Part shown: one piece after another, positions 1 to 8,853 of the stretch | How positions within the stretch are numbered: the first letter of the stretch is position 1 | Layout: the number at the start of each line of letters is the position of its first letter | The notes under the pieces: model-generated | Database searches by the model: none | What the model was told of the DNA's origin: nothing | The model's input: the letters and a program-made list of their open reading frames with translations, nothing else | Position numbers and translations under genes: made by a program | From: an uncultured Paracoccaceae bacterium | Lineage (GTDB): Bacteria > Pseudomonadota > Alphaproteobacteria > Rhodobacterales > Rhodobacteraceae | Direction of reading: 5' to 3' | NCBI GenBank assembly: GCA_905182355.1 | Contig: CAJJBH010000037.1 | Location: forward strand, 1 to 64,000 | Length of the DNA stretch: 64,000 nucleotides

Positions 1-384
1 TTGTTTAGGGATCACTTTGGTGTTGTGTGTCGACATGATAACCCGCTTGCAAAAGACTGGGATAACTTGACTTGGGCTGATGTCGTTCCGCATCGTTTTA
101 TAGCCAACGGTCTTTGTTCAATGATCAAAGACGATCAATTTATTCTAATTTCACAAGCATCTTTGATGACGGTTCCAACGACAATATCCCTTTTGGCACT
201 GGTTAATGAGGGTGTTGGAATAACCCTCCTGCCTGAGCGGGCATTGCCTGCGACGTATCGTAATTTGGTGTTCCTAAAGGTCAAAGATATCAAAGCGATA
301 CGCCGCGTCGATGTGGCCACAGCCCCGGCTGAAAAGCTAACCCCAGCTGTAAATTCCTTTTTGCAGTTACTTCAGGAAATTTGA
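1..384 (+). CDS. LysR-family regulator, C-terminal part (cut by left edge)
   Basis: Partial gene: the first base of the window lies inside the reading frame, so the N-terminal DNA-binding domain is not visible. The 127 residues seen resemble the second half of a LysR effector-binding domain, including the stretch LALVNEGVGITLLPERAL that is typical of this fold (a hydrophobic 'G-G-I-x-L-P' segment). It lies 82 bases upstream of the aldehyde dehydrogenase start, on the same strand, so it may control that operon; that is inference from position. The TTG at base 1 should not be read as a start codon. Confidence 0.8.
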   Translation: MFRDHFGVVCRHDNPLAKDWDNLTWADVVPHRFIANGLCSMIKDDQFILISQASLMTVPTTISLLALVNEGVGITLLPERALPATYRNLVFLKVKDIKAIRRVDVATAPAEKLTPAVNSFLQLLQEI

Positions 385-466
385 ATTATCATTCAGTAAA
401 TTGCGATTGATTGAAGTCGCATTGTGGCGCAACATGGTTGGGAAATTCAAATACAGGACTACGCCC

Positions 467-1918
467 ATGACACAATCATATCAAAACTACATCGCAGGTG
501 AATGGGTCGCTGGTGGGTCTGAAATCGAAAACCGAAACCCATCGGATGTGTCTGATATTATTGGACTTTACGCACAAGCCAGTGCTGATCAGCTTGACCA
601 AGCCTTGGACCAAGCACGCGTCGCACAGGCCGAATGGGAAGCCACGGGAATCGAGAAAAAGTACAATGTGCTGATGGCCATTGGCACAGAAATGATGGCC
701 CGCGCCGAGGAATTGGGCACATTGTTGTCCCGTGAAGAAGGCAAGCCTATCGCTGAAGGCAAAGGCGAAGTTTATCGCGCTGGTCAATTCTTCACCTATT
801 ACGCCGCTGAAACCCTGCGCCAAATGGGCGACACCGCTGACAGTGTTCGTGACGGTATCGAAATCGACGTACGCCGTGAGGCATTGGGTGTTGTGGGCAT
901 CATTTCACCGTGGAACTTCCCGACGGCCACCGCCTCATGGAAGATCGCGCCAGCGCTTTGTTATGGCAACGCAGTTGTGTGGAAACCTGCCAATGCGACA
1001 CCAGCATCTGCAGTGGCCTTGACTGAGATTATTGCGAAGCAAGACGTCCCCAAGGGTTTGTTTTCATTGGTAATGGGCACAGGTTCCGAGATTGGTCAAC
1101 GCCTTGTAGAAAGCCCGAAAGTGGACGGTATTTCCTTTACGGGTTCGGTGCCTGTCGGCAAAGGTATTGCCCGTGCAGCCATCGAAAACCTGACCAAAGT
1201 ACAGATGGAAATGGGATCGAAAAACGCATTGGCTGTGATGGATGACGCAGACATTGATCTGGCCGTGGCGATGTCCGCTGGAGGTGCATTTGGGGGTTCG
1301 GGGCAGAAATGTACTGCGTCCTCTCGTTTGATCGTACATGCAAATGTTCATGACGAATTTGTTGAGAAATTGTTGAAAGCAACCCAAGCGATGAAAGTTG
1401 GCCACGGTCAACACGCAGGCACGCAGATCGGCCCAGTTGTCAGCCAGCAACAGCTTGATGAGAACCTGAAATACGTCGAATTGGGTAAATCCGAGGGTGC
1501 AGAACTGGCCTGTGGTGGTCAACGTCTCGATATGCCTACTACTGGTTTTTACATGTCCCCGGGTGTTTTCATCAACACAAAAAATGATATGCGCATTAAT
1601 CGCGAAGAAATGTTTGCACCATTGGCCGCCGTTATCAAGGTGGGCAGTTACGATGAGGCACTTACCACATTGAACGACACCAATTTCGGCCTTACGGCAG
1701 GGATTATGACCAACAGTCTGGCCCGCGCGACACACTTTCGTCGTAACGCCAAGGCCGGTTGCGTCATGGTGAACCTTGCCACTGCAGGTACAGATTATCA
1801 CGTCCCATTCGGTGGACGTGGTGACAGTTCCTATGGCCCGCGCGAACAGGGGTCTTACGCGGCCGAATTCTACACCGTTGTTAAGACAGCATATATTTCG
1901 TCAGGGACGCCAGTCTAA
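467..1918 (+). CDS. NAD(P)+-dependent aldehyde dehydrogenase
   Basis: About 483 residues, the usual length for the ALDH superfamily, which oxidises aldehydes to acids with NAD(P)+. The cofactor-side motif ISPWNFP, the general-base glutamate in QMEMGSKN and the nucleophilic cysteine in GGSGQKCTASSR are all visible. It most resembles the 2,5-dioxovalerate (alpha-ketoglutarate semialdehyde) dehydrogenase type, but substrate cannot be assigned from sequence alone. The frame is open from base 401; the ATG at 467 gives MTQSYQNYIAGEW, the normal ALDH N-terminus, and has a weak AGGA-like site upstream. The stop overlaps the next start by one base (TAATG), so translation is probably coupled to the M19-like gene. 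Confidence 0.9.
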   Translation: MTQSYQNYIAGEWVAGGSEIENRNPSDVSDIIGLYAQASADQLDQALDQARVAQAEWEATGIEKKYNVLMAIGTEMMARAEELGTLLSREEGKPIAEGKGEVYRAGQFFTYYAAETLRQMGDTADSVRDGIEIDVRREALGVVGIISPWNFPTATASWKIAPALCYGNAVVWKPANATPASAVALTEIIAKQDVPKGLFSLVMGTGSEIGQRLVESPKVDGISFTGSVPVGKGIARAAIENLTKVQMEMGSKNALAVMDDADIDLAVAMSAGGAFGGSGQKCTASSRLIVHANVHDEFVEKLLKATQAMKVGHGQHAGTQIGPVVSQQQLDENLKYVELGKSEGAELACGGQRLDMPTTGFYMSPGVFINTKNDMRINREEMFAPLAAVIKVGSYDEALTTLNDTNFGLTAGIMTNSLARATHFRRNAKAGCVMVNLATAGTDYHVPFGGRGDSSYGPREQGSYAAEFYTVVKTAYISSGTPV

Positions 1919-2907
1919 TGTCTGCGAAACCGGTCCTTATCGACAATCTGCAATACGCCAATTTTTCGCCCAAAGTGTTTGAACAAATGCGGGCGGGCGG
2001 CGTTGATGCCGTCCATGTGACAATTGCATATCACGAGAGTTTTCGTGAGATGATCTTGAACCTCGAACAGTGGAATCGCTGGTTCGAGGCACATGACGAC
2101 ATGATTTTTAAAGGGACCACGGCGGCGGACGTTCGATTGGCACAGCAAACCAACCGTACCGCGATTTTCTTTGGTTTTCAGAACCCTAGCCCGATTGAAG
2201 ATGACATTGGGTTGGTTGAAATTTGCCATCAGCTTGGCATTCGTTTCATGCAGTTGACCTATAACAATCAATCGCTTTTGGCGACGGGATGTTACGAGGA
2301 TGACGACACTGGCCTGACCCGTATGGGTAAGCAGGTTGTCGCAGAAATGAACCGTGTCGGCATGGTGATCGATATGTCCCATTCAGCGGATCGTTCAACT
2401 TTAGAAGCTATTGAACACTCCACACGACCCATCGCGATCACACATGCGAACCCGCATTGGTGGCACGCTGCATTGCGCAACAAAACCGACGAGGTTTTGA
2501 CAGCTTTGACAGGTGCGGGTGGGATGCTTGGGTTCTCGATGTATCCGCACCATCTGGCGGGCGGGTCTGACTGCACCCGCGACAGTTTCTGCCAGATGAT
2601 TGCCGAGACGGCATCGCGTTACGGTGCTGAAAACCTTGGGATCGGAACGGACTTGTGCCAAGATCAACCAGACAGCATTGTTGAATGGATGCGTGTGGGC
2701 CGCTGGTCCAAAGTCATCGATTACGGTGAAGGGTCTGCAAGCAACGCGGGCTTCCCGCCGATGCCAACATGGTTCAATGACAACCGCGATTTTGGCAACG
2801 TTGCGGATGGTTTGCTGGCTGTGGGAATGGACAGGTCAGAGGTGGATGGCATCATGGGCAACAACTGGTTGCGGTTTTACGAAACCAGCTTTGGCCCTGC
2901 CACATGA
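1918..2907 (+). CDS. M19 (renal dipeptidase) family protein with altered metal site
   Basis: 329 residues of the amidohydrolase-fold M19 family. The second half is typical: VIDMSHSAD, AITHANPHWW and GIGTDLCQD correspond to the family's two His ligands and its Asp-containing motif. However, the N-terminal HxD ligand pair of active dipeptidases is absent (the equivalent segment reads LIDNLQYANFS), and the bridging Glu position appears to be Gln (FFGFQNPSPIEDD). No signal peptide is present, so it is cytoplasmic. This suggests either a different metal requirement or a non-dipeptidase reaction, possibly producing the aldehyde for the upstream ALDH; that role is inference. It overlaps both neighbours (TAATG before, ATGA after). 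Confidence 0.8.
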   Translation: MSAKPVLIDNLQYANFSPKVFEQMRAGGVDAVHVTIAYHESFREMILNLEQWNRWFEAHDDMIFKGTTAADVRLAQQTNRTAIFFGFQNPSPIEDDIGLVEICHQLGIRFMQLTYNNQSLLATGCYEDDDTGLTRMGKQVVAEMNRVGMVIDMSHSADRSTLEAIEHSTRPIAITHANPHWWHAALRNKTDEVLTALTGAGGMLGFSMYPHHLAGGSDCTRDSFCQMIAETASRYGAENLGIGTDLCQDQPDSIVEWMRVGRWSKVIDYGEGSASNAGFPPMPTWFNDNRDFGNVADGLLAVGMDRSEVDGIMGNNWLRFYETSFGPAT

Positions 2908-4553
2908 AGAATTTTGTCGCCCCTGATCAAGTGCCTTTACGCCCGCCGTCACAGGTGATGCGATTGTCACGAATGGGGTCGATGTTTCCGACGCGACTTT
3001 CGTTTTTACGTAGCCTTATCAGGCTATTGACGGAAGAGCAGGTTAAGGTGACCCGTCCAGTTTGGGACATGTGCAAAGATGGATTTGGGCGCGCAGTCTA
3101 CAGCATGGACCTTGGTGGGCATACCTATAGCCTTGTTGCGATTTCAACCGATTTACCACCTGAAATGCGCACGGATCGCGTGATCGCAGAGGCGTGGGAC
3201 AGCGCTTATGTTTTGTACGACGGCGTTCCTGATTTGGCCGAACTGGACCGCATCACCGCCAATGCACCGCGTCAAGAGGCAGGGCGTTATACGGAACGTG
3301 ATTTGGTCCTAAGCCGCGCCAATAAGTCTGTGCGCCTGTTTGCACATGTGACTGAATGCCTACGTTCAGGTCAGCAACCTGACACCAAAATGATACGTGA
3401 TGTGGGCTACCTGATGCGCACAACGGCTGTTTATGGCAATGGTAAATTCGGCATCGCAGATCGCAGCCTAATAGAGGATCGTCCGGGGTTGGAAGGGCCG
3501 TTTGCTGCAGAGATGTTGACGGTTTGGTTAATCCGTAACTTTACACATGATTTGGCCGAACATGTGGGTGGTGCCCCATTGGAGCGTGATTTGAAACGGC
3601 ACTTGGGTGTTGGCAATTCTACAGGTCTTGGGATGGCCCCGTTTTTGGTGAACCATCCTGTATTGTTGAACAACTGGATGTTGGTGCGCGAGACCGCCTT
3701 GGCACGTGTGCGCGCGATTGTGAGGCTAGATCTAACGGATCAGCAACGTTTGTTGGACTTGGCGGACCGCGCAACACTGCATTTGGCACAGTGGTCTGTA
3801 CCTGATCCAAAACATCAGTCGCGTATTGAACGGTTGCGTCTGGATTGGGTTGAAGTCGTTGACATGTTGGCTGAAAAGCTGAAACAGGCCAATCCTTTGG
3901 ATGAAATAATCAAAAATACGGGCCATCACTCACAAGACGTGCAAGAATTGTTGGTTTCGTTGTTAATTGAACCATTTGGCGACTTGGTTGACGCGTTGGC
4001 CCATTGTATGGGCAACCCCATTGGGCGAATACCATCATTTGTGGCTGACACGGACGGTTTGCGCAAAATTCTACAAAGCCATTTCGCATGGGCAATCGAC
4101 ACAGATTTCACGGCCCCTCAAGAATGCCATCAATTTTGGTATGTCAGTGAAGCCAAACAAGAGCCGCGCCTTGGGGAACGATTTACCGAAGATGGGGCAG
4201 ACCTTGAAAGCCCGCTTGATATCGCCCGTCGGATTGGCGCGCTTTACCATGCATTGCCTGCCAAATCGAAATCTGTCGCGGAGTTCTTGATTGATGCGCC
4301 TGAACACGGCTTAGCGATTGAACGTGCACAACTTGCTGCCCGATATCCTTACGGTGAAATTCAGGACAATCTTATTGGGGCAGGGTGCCTGCCTATTGAT
4401 ATGCTGCGCTGCAAACTGTCATTCTTTGGCGCCTCAAAATTTGATCCTAAATCAGATCGATGGACGCGAATTACCCTTTGCCAAGGTGCGCCATTGGTTG
4501 ACGAATTGAATGATGAAGCTGACGATTGGTGGCTTCCCGTGTTTGGCTCATGA
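2904..4553 (+). CDS. Uncharacterised 549-residue protein in the ALDH/M19-like operon
   Basis: I do not recognise this protein. The start ATG overlaps the stop of the M19-like gene (ATGA), and its own stop overlaps the next start the same way, so it is embedded in a coupled operon. It has no signal peptide and no clear membrane segment. The sequence is rich in charged residues and appears largely helical, with conserved-looking stretches around GNSTGLGMAPFLVNHP (about residue 240) and a C-terminal segment ending in DDWWLPVFGS. No nucleotide-binding loop, zinc cluster or other standard motif is evident. The position suggests a catalytic or subunit role in the same pathway as the ALDH. Being a structural gene of decent length with no family name makes it a good target. 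Confidence 0.8.
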   Translation: MKNFVAPDQVPLRPPSQVMRLSRMGSMFPTRLSFLRSLIRLLTEEQVKVTRPVWDMCKDGFGRAVYSMDLGGHTYSLVAISTDLPPEMRTDRVIAEAWDSAYVLYDGVPDLAELDRITANAPRQEAGRYTERDLVLSRANKSVRLFAHVTECLRSGQQPDTKMIRDVGYLMRTTAVYGNGKFGIADRSLIEDRPGLEGPFAAEMLTVWLIRNFTHDLAEHVGGAPLERDLKRHLGVGNSTGLGMAPFLVNHPVLLNNWMLVRETALARVRAIVRLDLTDQQRLLDLADRATLHLAQWSVPDPKHQSRIERLRLDWVEVVDMLAEKLKQANPLDEIIKNTGHHSQDVQELLVSLLIEPFGDLVDALAHCMGNPIGRIPSFVADTDGLRKILQSHFAWAIDTDFTAPQECHQFWYVSEAKQEPRLGERFTEDGADLESPLDIARRIGALYHALPAKSKSVAEFLIDAPEHGLAIERAQLAARYPYGEIQDNLIGAGCLPIDMLRCKLSFFGASKFDPKSDRWTRITLCQGAPLVDELNDEADDWWLPVFGS

Positions 4554-5032
4554 TTCGCTGTTCATTGAACGAGGTCGAGACGCTTTTGACCAAAGCGGCC
4601 CGTGGATGTGGGGCTGACGCATCCCAAGCGGCGCGTTTTGGACAGGGTGCCGTGATGTGCCTTTGCGCAGGTGGTGCGACAGACACAATCCACGCAGCCC
4701 TTGCGGCGTTGCCGGGTGGCGTGGTTGTCGAATACGCCGCAAAAATCCAATCTGGTATGATGCAACCCGTTGGGAGTATTGTTGTATTCTTGGGGGATGA
4801 TCCACTTTGGAGTGGCTATATGTCTGCGCTGCCTTACCGCACGGAGTGGCGATCAATGACCGAATGCGCAGTCTATTTGGGAACTTTTGAAAAAACGCCC
4901 AAGCCTGTTCGGCTTGAGATAGCATCAGGTGACCTCGCCCGCTGGCAAGCCCTTGCAGCCAGAACCTTCGTTCCTGAAAGTGAACAATCGCGGCTTGGTG
5001 GCGCTGGTGCGGGCCTTACTGACAACGATTAG
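4550..5032 (+). CDS. DUF3726-like small protein
   Basis: 160 residues from the ATG at 4550, which overlaps the preceding stop (ATGA); the open frame extends upstream to 4526 but that start would lie inside the previous gene. The N-terminus MIRCSLNEVETLLTKAARG resembles what I remember of the DUF3726 family, and I have not been able to check it. No function is known to me for that family. It is the last gene of the ALDH/M19-like/unknown operon; truA converges on it from the other strand. It is soluble, with a Gly/Ala-rich middle and no catalytic motif I can name. Confidence 0.7.
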   Translation: MIRCSLNEVETLLTKAARGCGADASQAARFGQGAVMCLCAGGATDTIHAALAALPGGVVVEYAAKIQSGMMQPVGSIVVFLGDDPLWSGYMSALPYRTEWRSMTECAVYLGTFEKTPKPVRLEIASGDLARWQALAARTFVPESEQSRLGGAGAGLTDND

Positions 5033-5047
5033 GCAAACGATTAGGCA
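5024..5047. repeat. 12-bp tandem duplication across two convergent stop codons
   Basis: AACGATTAGGCA occurs twice in direct succession. Copy one supplies the TAG stop of the DUF3726-like gene (5030-5032, + strand); copy two supplies the TAA stop of truA (5043-5041, - strand). A simple slippage or duplication event would explain it. Confidence 0.85.
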
Positions 5048-5808
5048 AATGGATCTGTAAGATAGCGCACGTTTGCCAAATACAGTCCACGTGGTGGGGA
5101 AACGGGGCCACAGGCATCGCGTTTACGGGCCACTAAGGCCTCTTTGACCCGATCCGGTGCCCAAGTGCCTGCGCCGACCCGTTCAAGGGTTCCAACAAAG
5201 CTGCGAACTTGATTGTGCAGGAAAGACCGCGCTTGGACATGAAAATGAATTTCGAGGCCCCAACGGGTATCGACTTCTTCCATATCCAAACGATCAAGGT
5301 TCTTAATGGGGCTTGCCGATTGACAAATGCTGGACCTAAACGTTGTAAAATCATGCTGACCGATCAGATGACTTGCCCCTTCACGCATCGCATCAATATT
5401 CATCGGGTTTTGGACCTGCCAAACAAGGCCTGCCTGATGACCACAGGGCGCGCGCCGTACAAGCAGGCGAAAAAAATACTGACGTTCTAGTGCCGAAAAA
5501 CGGGCATGCCAGTCATCAGGAACCAATGCGCAGTCCACAATTGAAACTGGCGCAGGCTTAAGGTGGAAATTCAACGCTTCGGACAGGCGAAATGGATCCC
5601 AGTCCTTTTCCAAATCGCAATGCGCGACTTGTCCCAACCCGTGCACACCTGCATCGGTGCGTCCTGCTGCTGCAATCTTGTGAGGACGGTTTTCTAGCTT
5701 AAGCAATGCCGCCTCGATCGCCCCCTGAACTGAAGGGCGGTCATTCTGACGTTGCCAACCCGAATAGGGCTGACCGTGGTATTCGACTTTTAGGGCATAT
5801 CTAGGCAT
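5041..5808 (-). CDS. truA: tRNA pseudouridine(38-40) synthase TruA
   Basis: 255 residues, normal for TruA, which converts uridines 38-40 of the tRNA anticodon stem-loop to pseudouridine. The catalytic aspartate is D52 in GRTDAGVHG; the N-terminal segment YSGWQRQ and the later [13 protein letters not shown] are also typical. The start at 5808 gives [12 protein letters not shown], the expected N-terminus. It is transcribed alone on the minus strand, divergent from ycjX, with an 88-base gap between the two starts. Confidence 0.96.
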   Translation of the reverse strand: MPRYALKVEYHGQPYSGWQRQNDRPSVQGAIEAALLKLENRPHKIAAAGRTDAGVHGLGQVAHCDLEKDWDPFRLSEALNFHLKPAPVSIVDCALVPDDWHARFSALERQYFFRLLVRRAPCGHQAGLVWQVQNPMNIDAMREGASHLIGQHDFTTFRSSICQSASPIKNLDRLDMEEVDTRWGLEIHFHVQARSFLHNQVRSFVGTLERVGAGTWAPDRVKEALVARKRDACGPVSPPRGLYLANVRYLTDPFA

Positions 5809-5896
5809 TGGGATTTCCTAGCGTGGCTTTTACACTTGGGCAATCCCCCGTGCGTGCCTATGTTATGGGTAACAAAAGGCGAATGGGGTTTTAGGC

Positions 5897-7312
5897 GTGA
5901 TAATATCAACGATTGCGGACGGCTTGTTGCGCAGTGTCGAAAACGTGCAGGACACCGTGTCCGAGACATTCTTTGAGCCGGTCATTCGTTTGGGCGTCAC
6001 TGGGTTGGCCCGTTCTGGCAAAACCGTTTTCATCACATCCTTAGTGGCGAACCTTTTGGATCGTGGGCGGATGCCACATTTGTTGGCTGCTGCTGAGGGT
6101 CGTATCGAGGCCGCGTTTTTGCAACCCCAGCCTGATGATACGGTTCCACGTTTCGATTACGAGGCGCATTTGGGTGCTTTGACTGTGAAATCCCCGACTT
6201 GGCCTGACAGCACACGCGCGATCAGCGAATTGCGCATATCTCTTAAGGTGCGCCCGAATGGGCTGCTGGCAGGGCTTCAGGGGCCACGCACAGTTCATAT
6301 CGATATCGTGGATTATCCTGGTGAATGGTTGCTTGACTTAGGATTGCTAGACCTAAGCTACGATGACTGGAGCGCACAGGTTTTGTCGCGGATTGTGGAT
6401 CGCCCCCAAGCCGCAGCGTATCTGGCGTTGGCAAAGGCCACGAACGCGGAGGCCAAGCTGGATGAACCTGTCGCACAATCACTTGCATCGCAATTCGCGG
6501 CCTATCTGAACGCTGCGCGAGATGATGGATACTATGACTGCACGCCGGGTCGTTTCCTATTGCCGGGCGATTTGGTGGGTTCCCCTGTCTTGACCTTTGC
6601 CCCGTTGGCCAAAACATCCACGAACCCGCGTAGGTCCCTGATAAGAGAGATGGAACGCCGATTTGAGGCGTATAAATCCCAAGTTGTAAAGCCGTTCTTT
6701 CTCGACCATTTCAGCCGTATCGATCGCCAAGTTGTATTGGTTGATGCGCTGGGTGCGATCCACAATGGGCCACAAGCGGTTGAAGACATGCGCGGCGCAA
6801 TGTCCGAAATTCTGTCCTCGTTCCGGCCCGGTAAGAACGCGTTCCTGTCCCGATTACTGATGGGTAAACGGGTTGAAAAAATTTTGTTTGCTGCCACTAA
6901 AGCGGATCACATTCATCACACGCAGCACCCGCGCCTGACTGCGATTATGGAGGCACTGACCCGAGACGCTCGCGATCGCGCGCGTTTTGCAGGGGCGCAA
7001 ACTGCAGCGCTGTCGATTGCCGCATTGCGTGCGACGACGGAAGATACCGTGACCCACGACGGCGCGCCGTTGCAGGTTGTACGCGGTGCGTTGTTGGACA
7101 GTGGTAAACAAGCAGCCTTTTATCCGGGTGATTTACCAGAAGATCCAAATCATCTGCTTAATCCTGCACGCGAAGGGGCGTCCGAGTGGTTGGATCAAGA
7201 CTACGAAGTGATGCGTTTTGCACCAGCCCCTTTGACCCTCAAACCTGGTGATGGACCTCCACATATTTGGCTGGACCGCGTGGCACAGTTCCTGATTGGT
7301 GATAAGTTATGA
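5897..7312 (+). CDS. ycjX: YcjX-family GTP-binding protein
   Basis: 471 residues with a P-loop GLARSGKT at about residues 36-43 and a VDYPGEW segment resembling the switch-II DxxG region, both characteristic of the YcjX family of P-loop NTPases linked to envelope stress in proteobacteria. The start is GTG at 5897. Its stop overlaps the start of a GNAT gene, followed by ycjF, so the usual ycjX-ycjF partnership is kept but with one extra gene between them. No membrane segment is apparent in YcjX itself; YcjF would supply the membrane anchor. Confidence 0.92.
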   Translation: MIISTIADGLLRSVENVQDTVSETFFEPVIRLGVTGLARSGKTVFITSLVANLLDRGRMPHLLAAAEGRIEAAFLQPQPDDTVPRFDYEAHLGALTVKSPTWPDSTRAISELRISLKVRPNGLLAGLQGPRTVHIDIVDYPGEWLLDLGLLDLSYDDWSAQVLSRIVDRPQAAAYLALAKATNAEAKLDEPVAQSLASQFAAYLNAARDDGYYDCTPGRFLLPGDLVGSPVLTFAPLAKTSTNPRRSLIREMERRFEAYKSQVVKPFFLDHFSRIDRQVVLVDALGAIHNGPQAVEDMRGAMSEILSSFRPGKNAFLSRLLMGKRVEKILFAATKADHIHHTQHPRLTAIMEALTRDARDRARFAGAQTAALSIAALRATTEDTVTHDGAPLQVVRGALLDSGKQAAFYPGDLPEDPNHLLNPAREGASEWLDQDYEVMRFAPAPLTLKPGDGPPHIWLDRVAQFLIGDKL

Positions 7313-7758
7313 GCGATCTAAGAGTGTGTTTTGCACGCTCCACGGATGCGGGTAAAGCTGGGGCCATCATGTCTGAATTCATTGATGAAACAGCTTGGAT
7401 GCCACGGATACACACCCGCGCAGAAGACATCGGTCTTGTCGGCTCAATGATTGGGCGTGATTGGGTCACCGTTGCGCTGCAAGGTGAACAATTGGTTGGG
7501 TTTCTGGCCCGCGAAAGGCACGACATTCAGGCGCTTTATATTGCACGAAGTGCATGGCGGCAGGGGGCTGGGTCTGCATTGTTGCGCCACGCCCAAGACG
7601 TTACTCCCAAGCTGTCGCTTTGGACGTTTCAAGCCAACGAGAGTGCGAAGGCGTTTTGTTTGGCGCACGGATTTCGGGAAGTCGAACGCACTGACGGCGC
7701 CGAGAATGACGAGAACCTACCAGATATTCGTTTTGAATGGCACAAGGAGTTGGTGTAA
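7309..7758 (+). CDS. GNAT-family N-acetyltransferase
   Basis: 149 residues matching the GNAT fold: central strand IQALYIARSAWRQGAGSALL carries the Q/RxxGxG/A acetyl-CoA loop (residues around 82-87), followed by LWTFQANESAKAFCLAHGF, the usual late motif 'N-x-x-A-x-x-x-Y/F-x-x-x-G-F'. The acceptor substrate is unknown. It overlaps ycjX (ATGA) and ycjF (TAATG), so the three are probably translated from one message. The closing region also carries the ribosome-binding site of ycjF. Confidence 0.88.
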   Translation: MSDLRVCFARSTDAGKAGAIMSEFIDETAWMPRIHTRAEDIGLVGSMIGRDWVTVALQGEQLVGFLARERHDIQALYIARSAWRQGAGSALLRHAQDVTPKLSLWTFQANESAKAFCLAHGFREVERTDGAENDENLPDIRFEWHKELV

Positions 7759-8768
7759 TGGCCAAAGGACCCGTTTTGATCCAACTTGACGGTGATGCGT
7801 TGCCAGTTGTGGATGTGAACACTGCACCGCCCTTGCCGGACCCCATTGCACCTTTGGCAGAAGGGCGGGCAATGCGATCCGCTGCCAAAATGATGGCACG
7901 AAAGCCATCGGTGCTGGGCCGGCTGTTCTGGTCGGTGACTTTGGCGCTTGTGGGGGCGGTCATTTCGATTTCCGCTTGGGACTTTGCGACAGGTTTGATC
8001 TCAAGATGGCCAACCTTGGGCCTTTTGATCAGTGGCCTGATGGCGCTTTTTGTTATAATTTTGATTATTATGGCCCTGCGTGAAATCGCTGCTTTAGGTC
8101 GTTTGGCCCGCATTGATGGCTTGCGCCATGCCGCGTCCGAGGCATTGGAAAACAACGACCTACCCGCGGCCAAGATTGTAACTGTGCGATTGGAAAAGCT
8201 GTATAAAGGCCGCGAAGATACGCGGTGGGGACGGGATCGGTTTGCAGCTTTGGCGGGAGATCAGATGGATGGGGTTGGGCTGTTGGCCGTCGCCGAGACA
8301 GAAATTTTGCACCCTTTAGACGCCCAAGCCATGCGCGAGGTTGAAGCTGCTGCGCGCCAAGTAGCAACCGTGACAGCGCTGGTTCCATTGGCTTTGGCGG
8401 ATGTTGCCGCCGCTTTGACATCTAATTTGCGCATGATCCGCCGTATTGCCGAAGTGTATGGTGGGCGTTCGGGTTTGTTGGGAAACTGGCGGCTGACACG
8501 TGCGGTGATGACGCATTTGGTGGCAACGGGTGCCGTGGCAGTGGGCGATGATATGCTTGAACCGATTTTGGGTGGCTCGATCCTTGGCAAACTGTCACGC
8601 CGCTTTGGCGAAGGACTGGTGAACGGCGCATTAACCGCACGGGTTGGGGTTGCAGCGATCGAAGTCTGTAGACCATTACCGTTTCAAGTAGCTCAGCGCC
8701 CTAAGGCCGCGCAGTTGGTGCGCCGCGCCCTTGGTGGGTTGTTTCAGACGTCTGGCTCAAAGAAATAA
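7758..8768 (+). CDS. ycjF: YcjF/TIGR01620-family membrane protein
   Basis: 336 residues from ATG 7758, chosen because AAGGAG lies at 7743-7748 and the start overlaps the GNAT stop; an in-frame ATG at 7737 lies upstream of that site. Two adjacent hydrophobic helices at about residues 50-100 (WSVTLALVGAVISISAW and LGLLISGLMALFVIILII) are followed by a cytoplasmic domain with the DUF697-like C-terminus. Proteins of this type are inner-membrane partners of YcjX. The protein is followed by an 85-base gap before the DUF2339 gene. Confidence 0.88.
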   Translation: MAKGPVLIQLDGDALPVVDVNTAPPLPDPIAPLAEGRAMRSAAKMMARKPSVLGRLFWSVTLALVGAVISISAWDFATGLISRWPTLGLLISGLMALFVIILIIMALREIAALGRLARIDGLRHAASEALENNDLPAAKIVTVRLEKLYKGREDTRWGRDRFAALAGDQMDGVGLLAVAETEILHPLDAQAMREVEAAARQVATVTALVPLALADVAAALTSNLRMIRRIAEVYGGRSGLLGNWRLTRAVMTHLVATGAVAVGDDMLEPILGGSILGKLSRRFGEGLVNGALTARVGVAAIEVCRPLPFQVAQRPKAAQLVRRALGGLFQTSGSKK

Positions 8769-8853
8769 TGGTCTGGAATTACTGACCTTTTCTGCACGGG
8801 CTTTGAATAGTATTCTGTTGTTAAGTAAATATGAGCGAGTGTGCATATAATGG

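Noticed and set aside
1064..1801. 245-codon open frame on the minus strand within the ALDH gene
   Set aside because: It lies fully inside a well-supported gene and has no family resemblance; it is a shadow of the ALDH coding frame.
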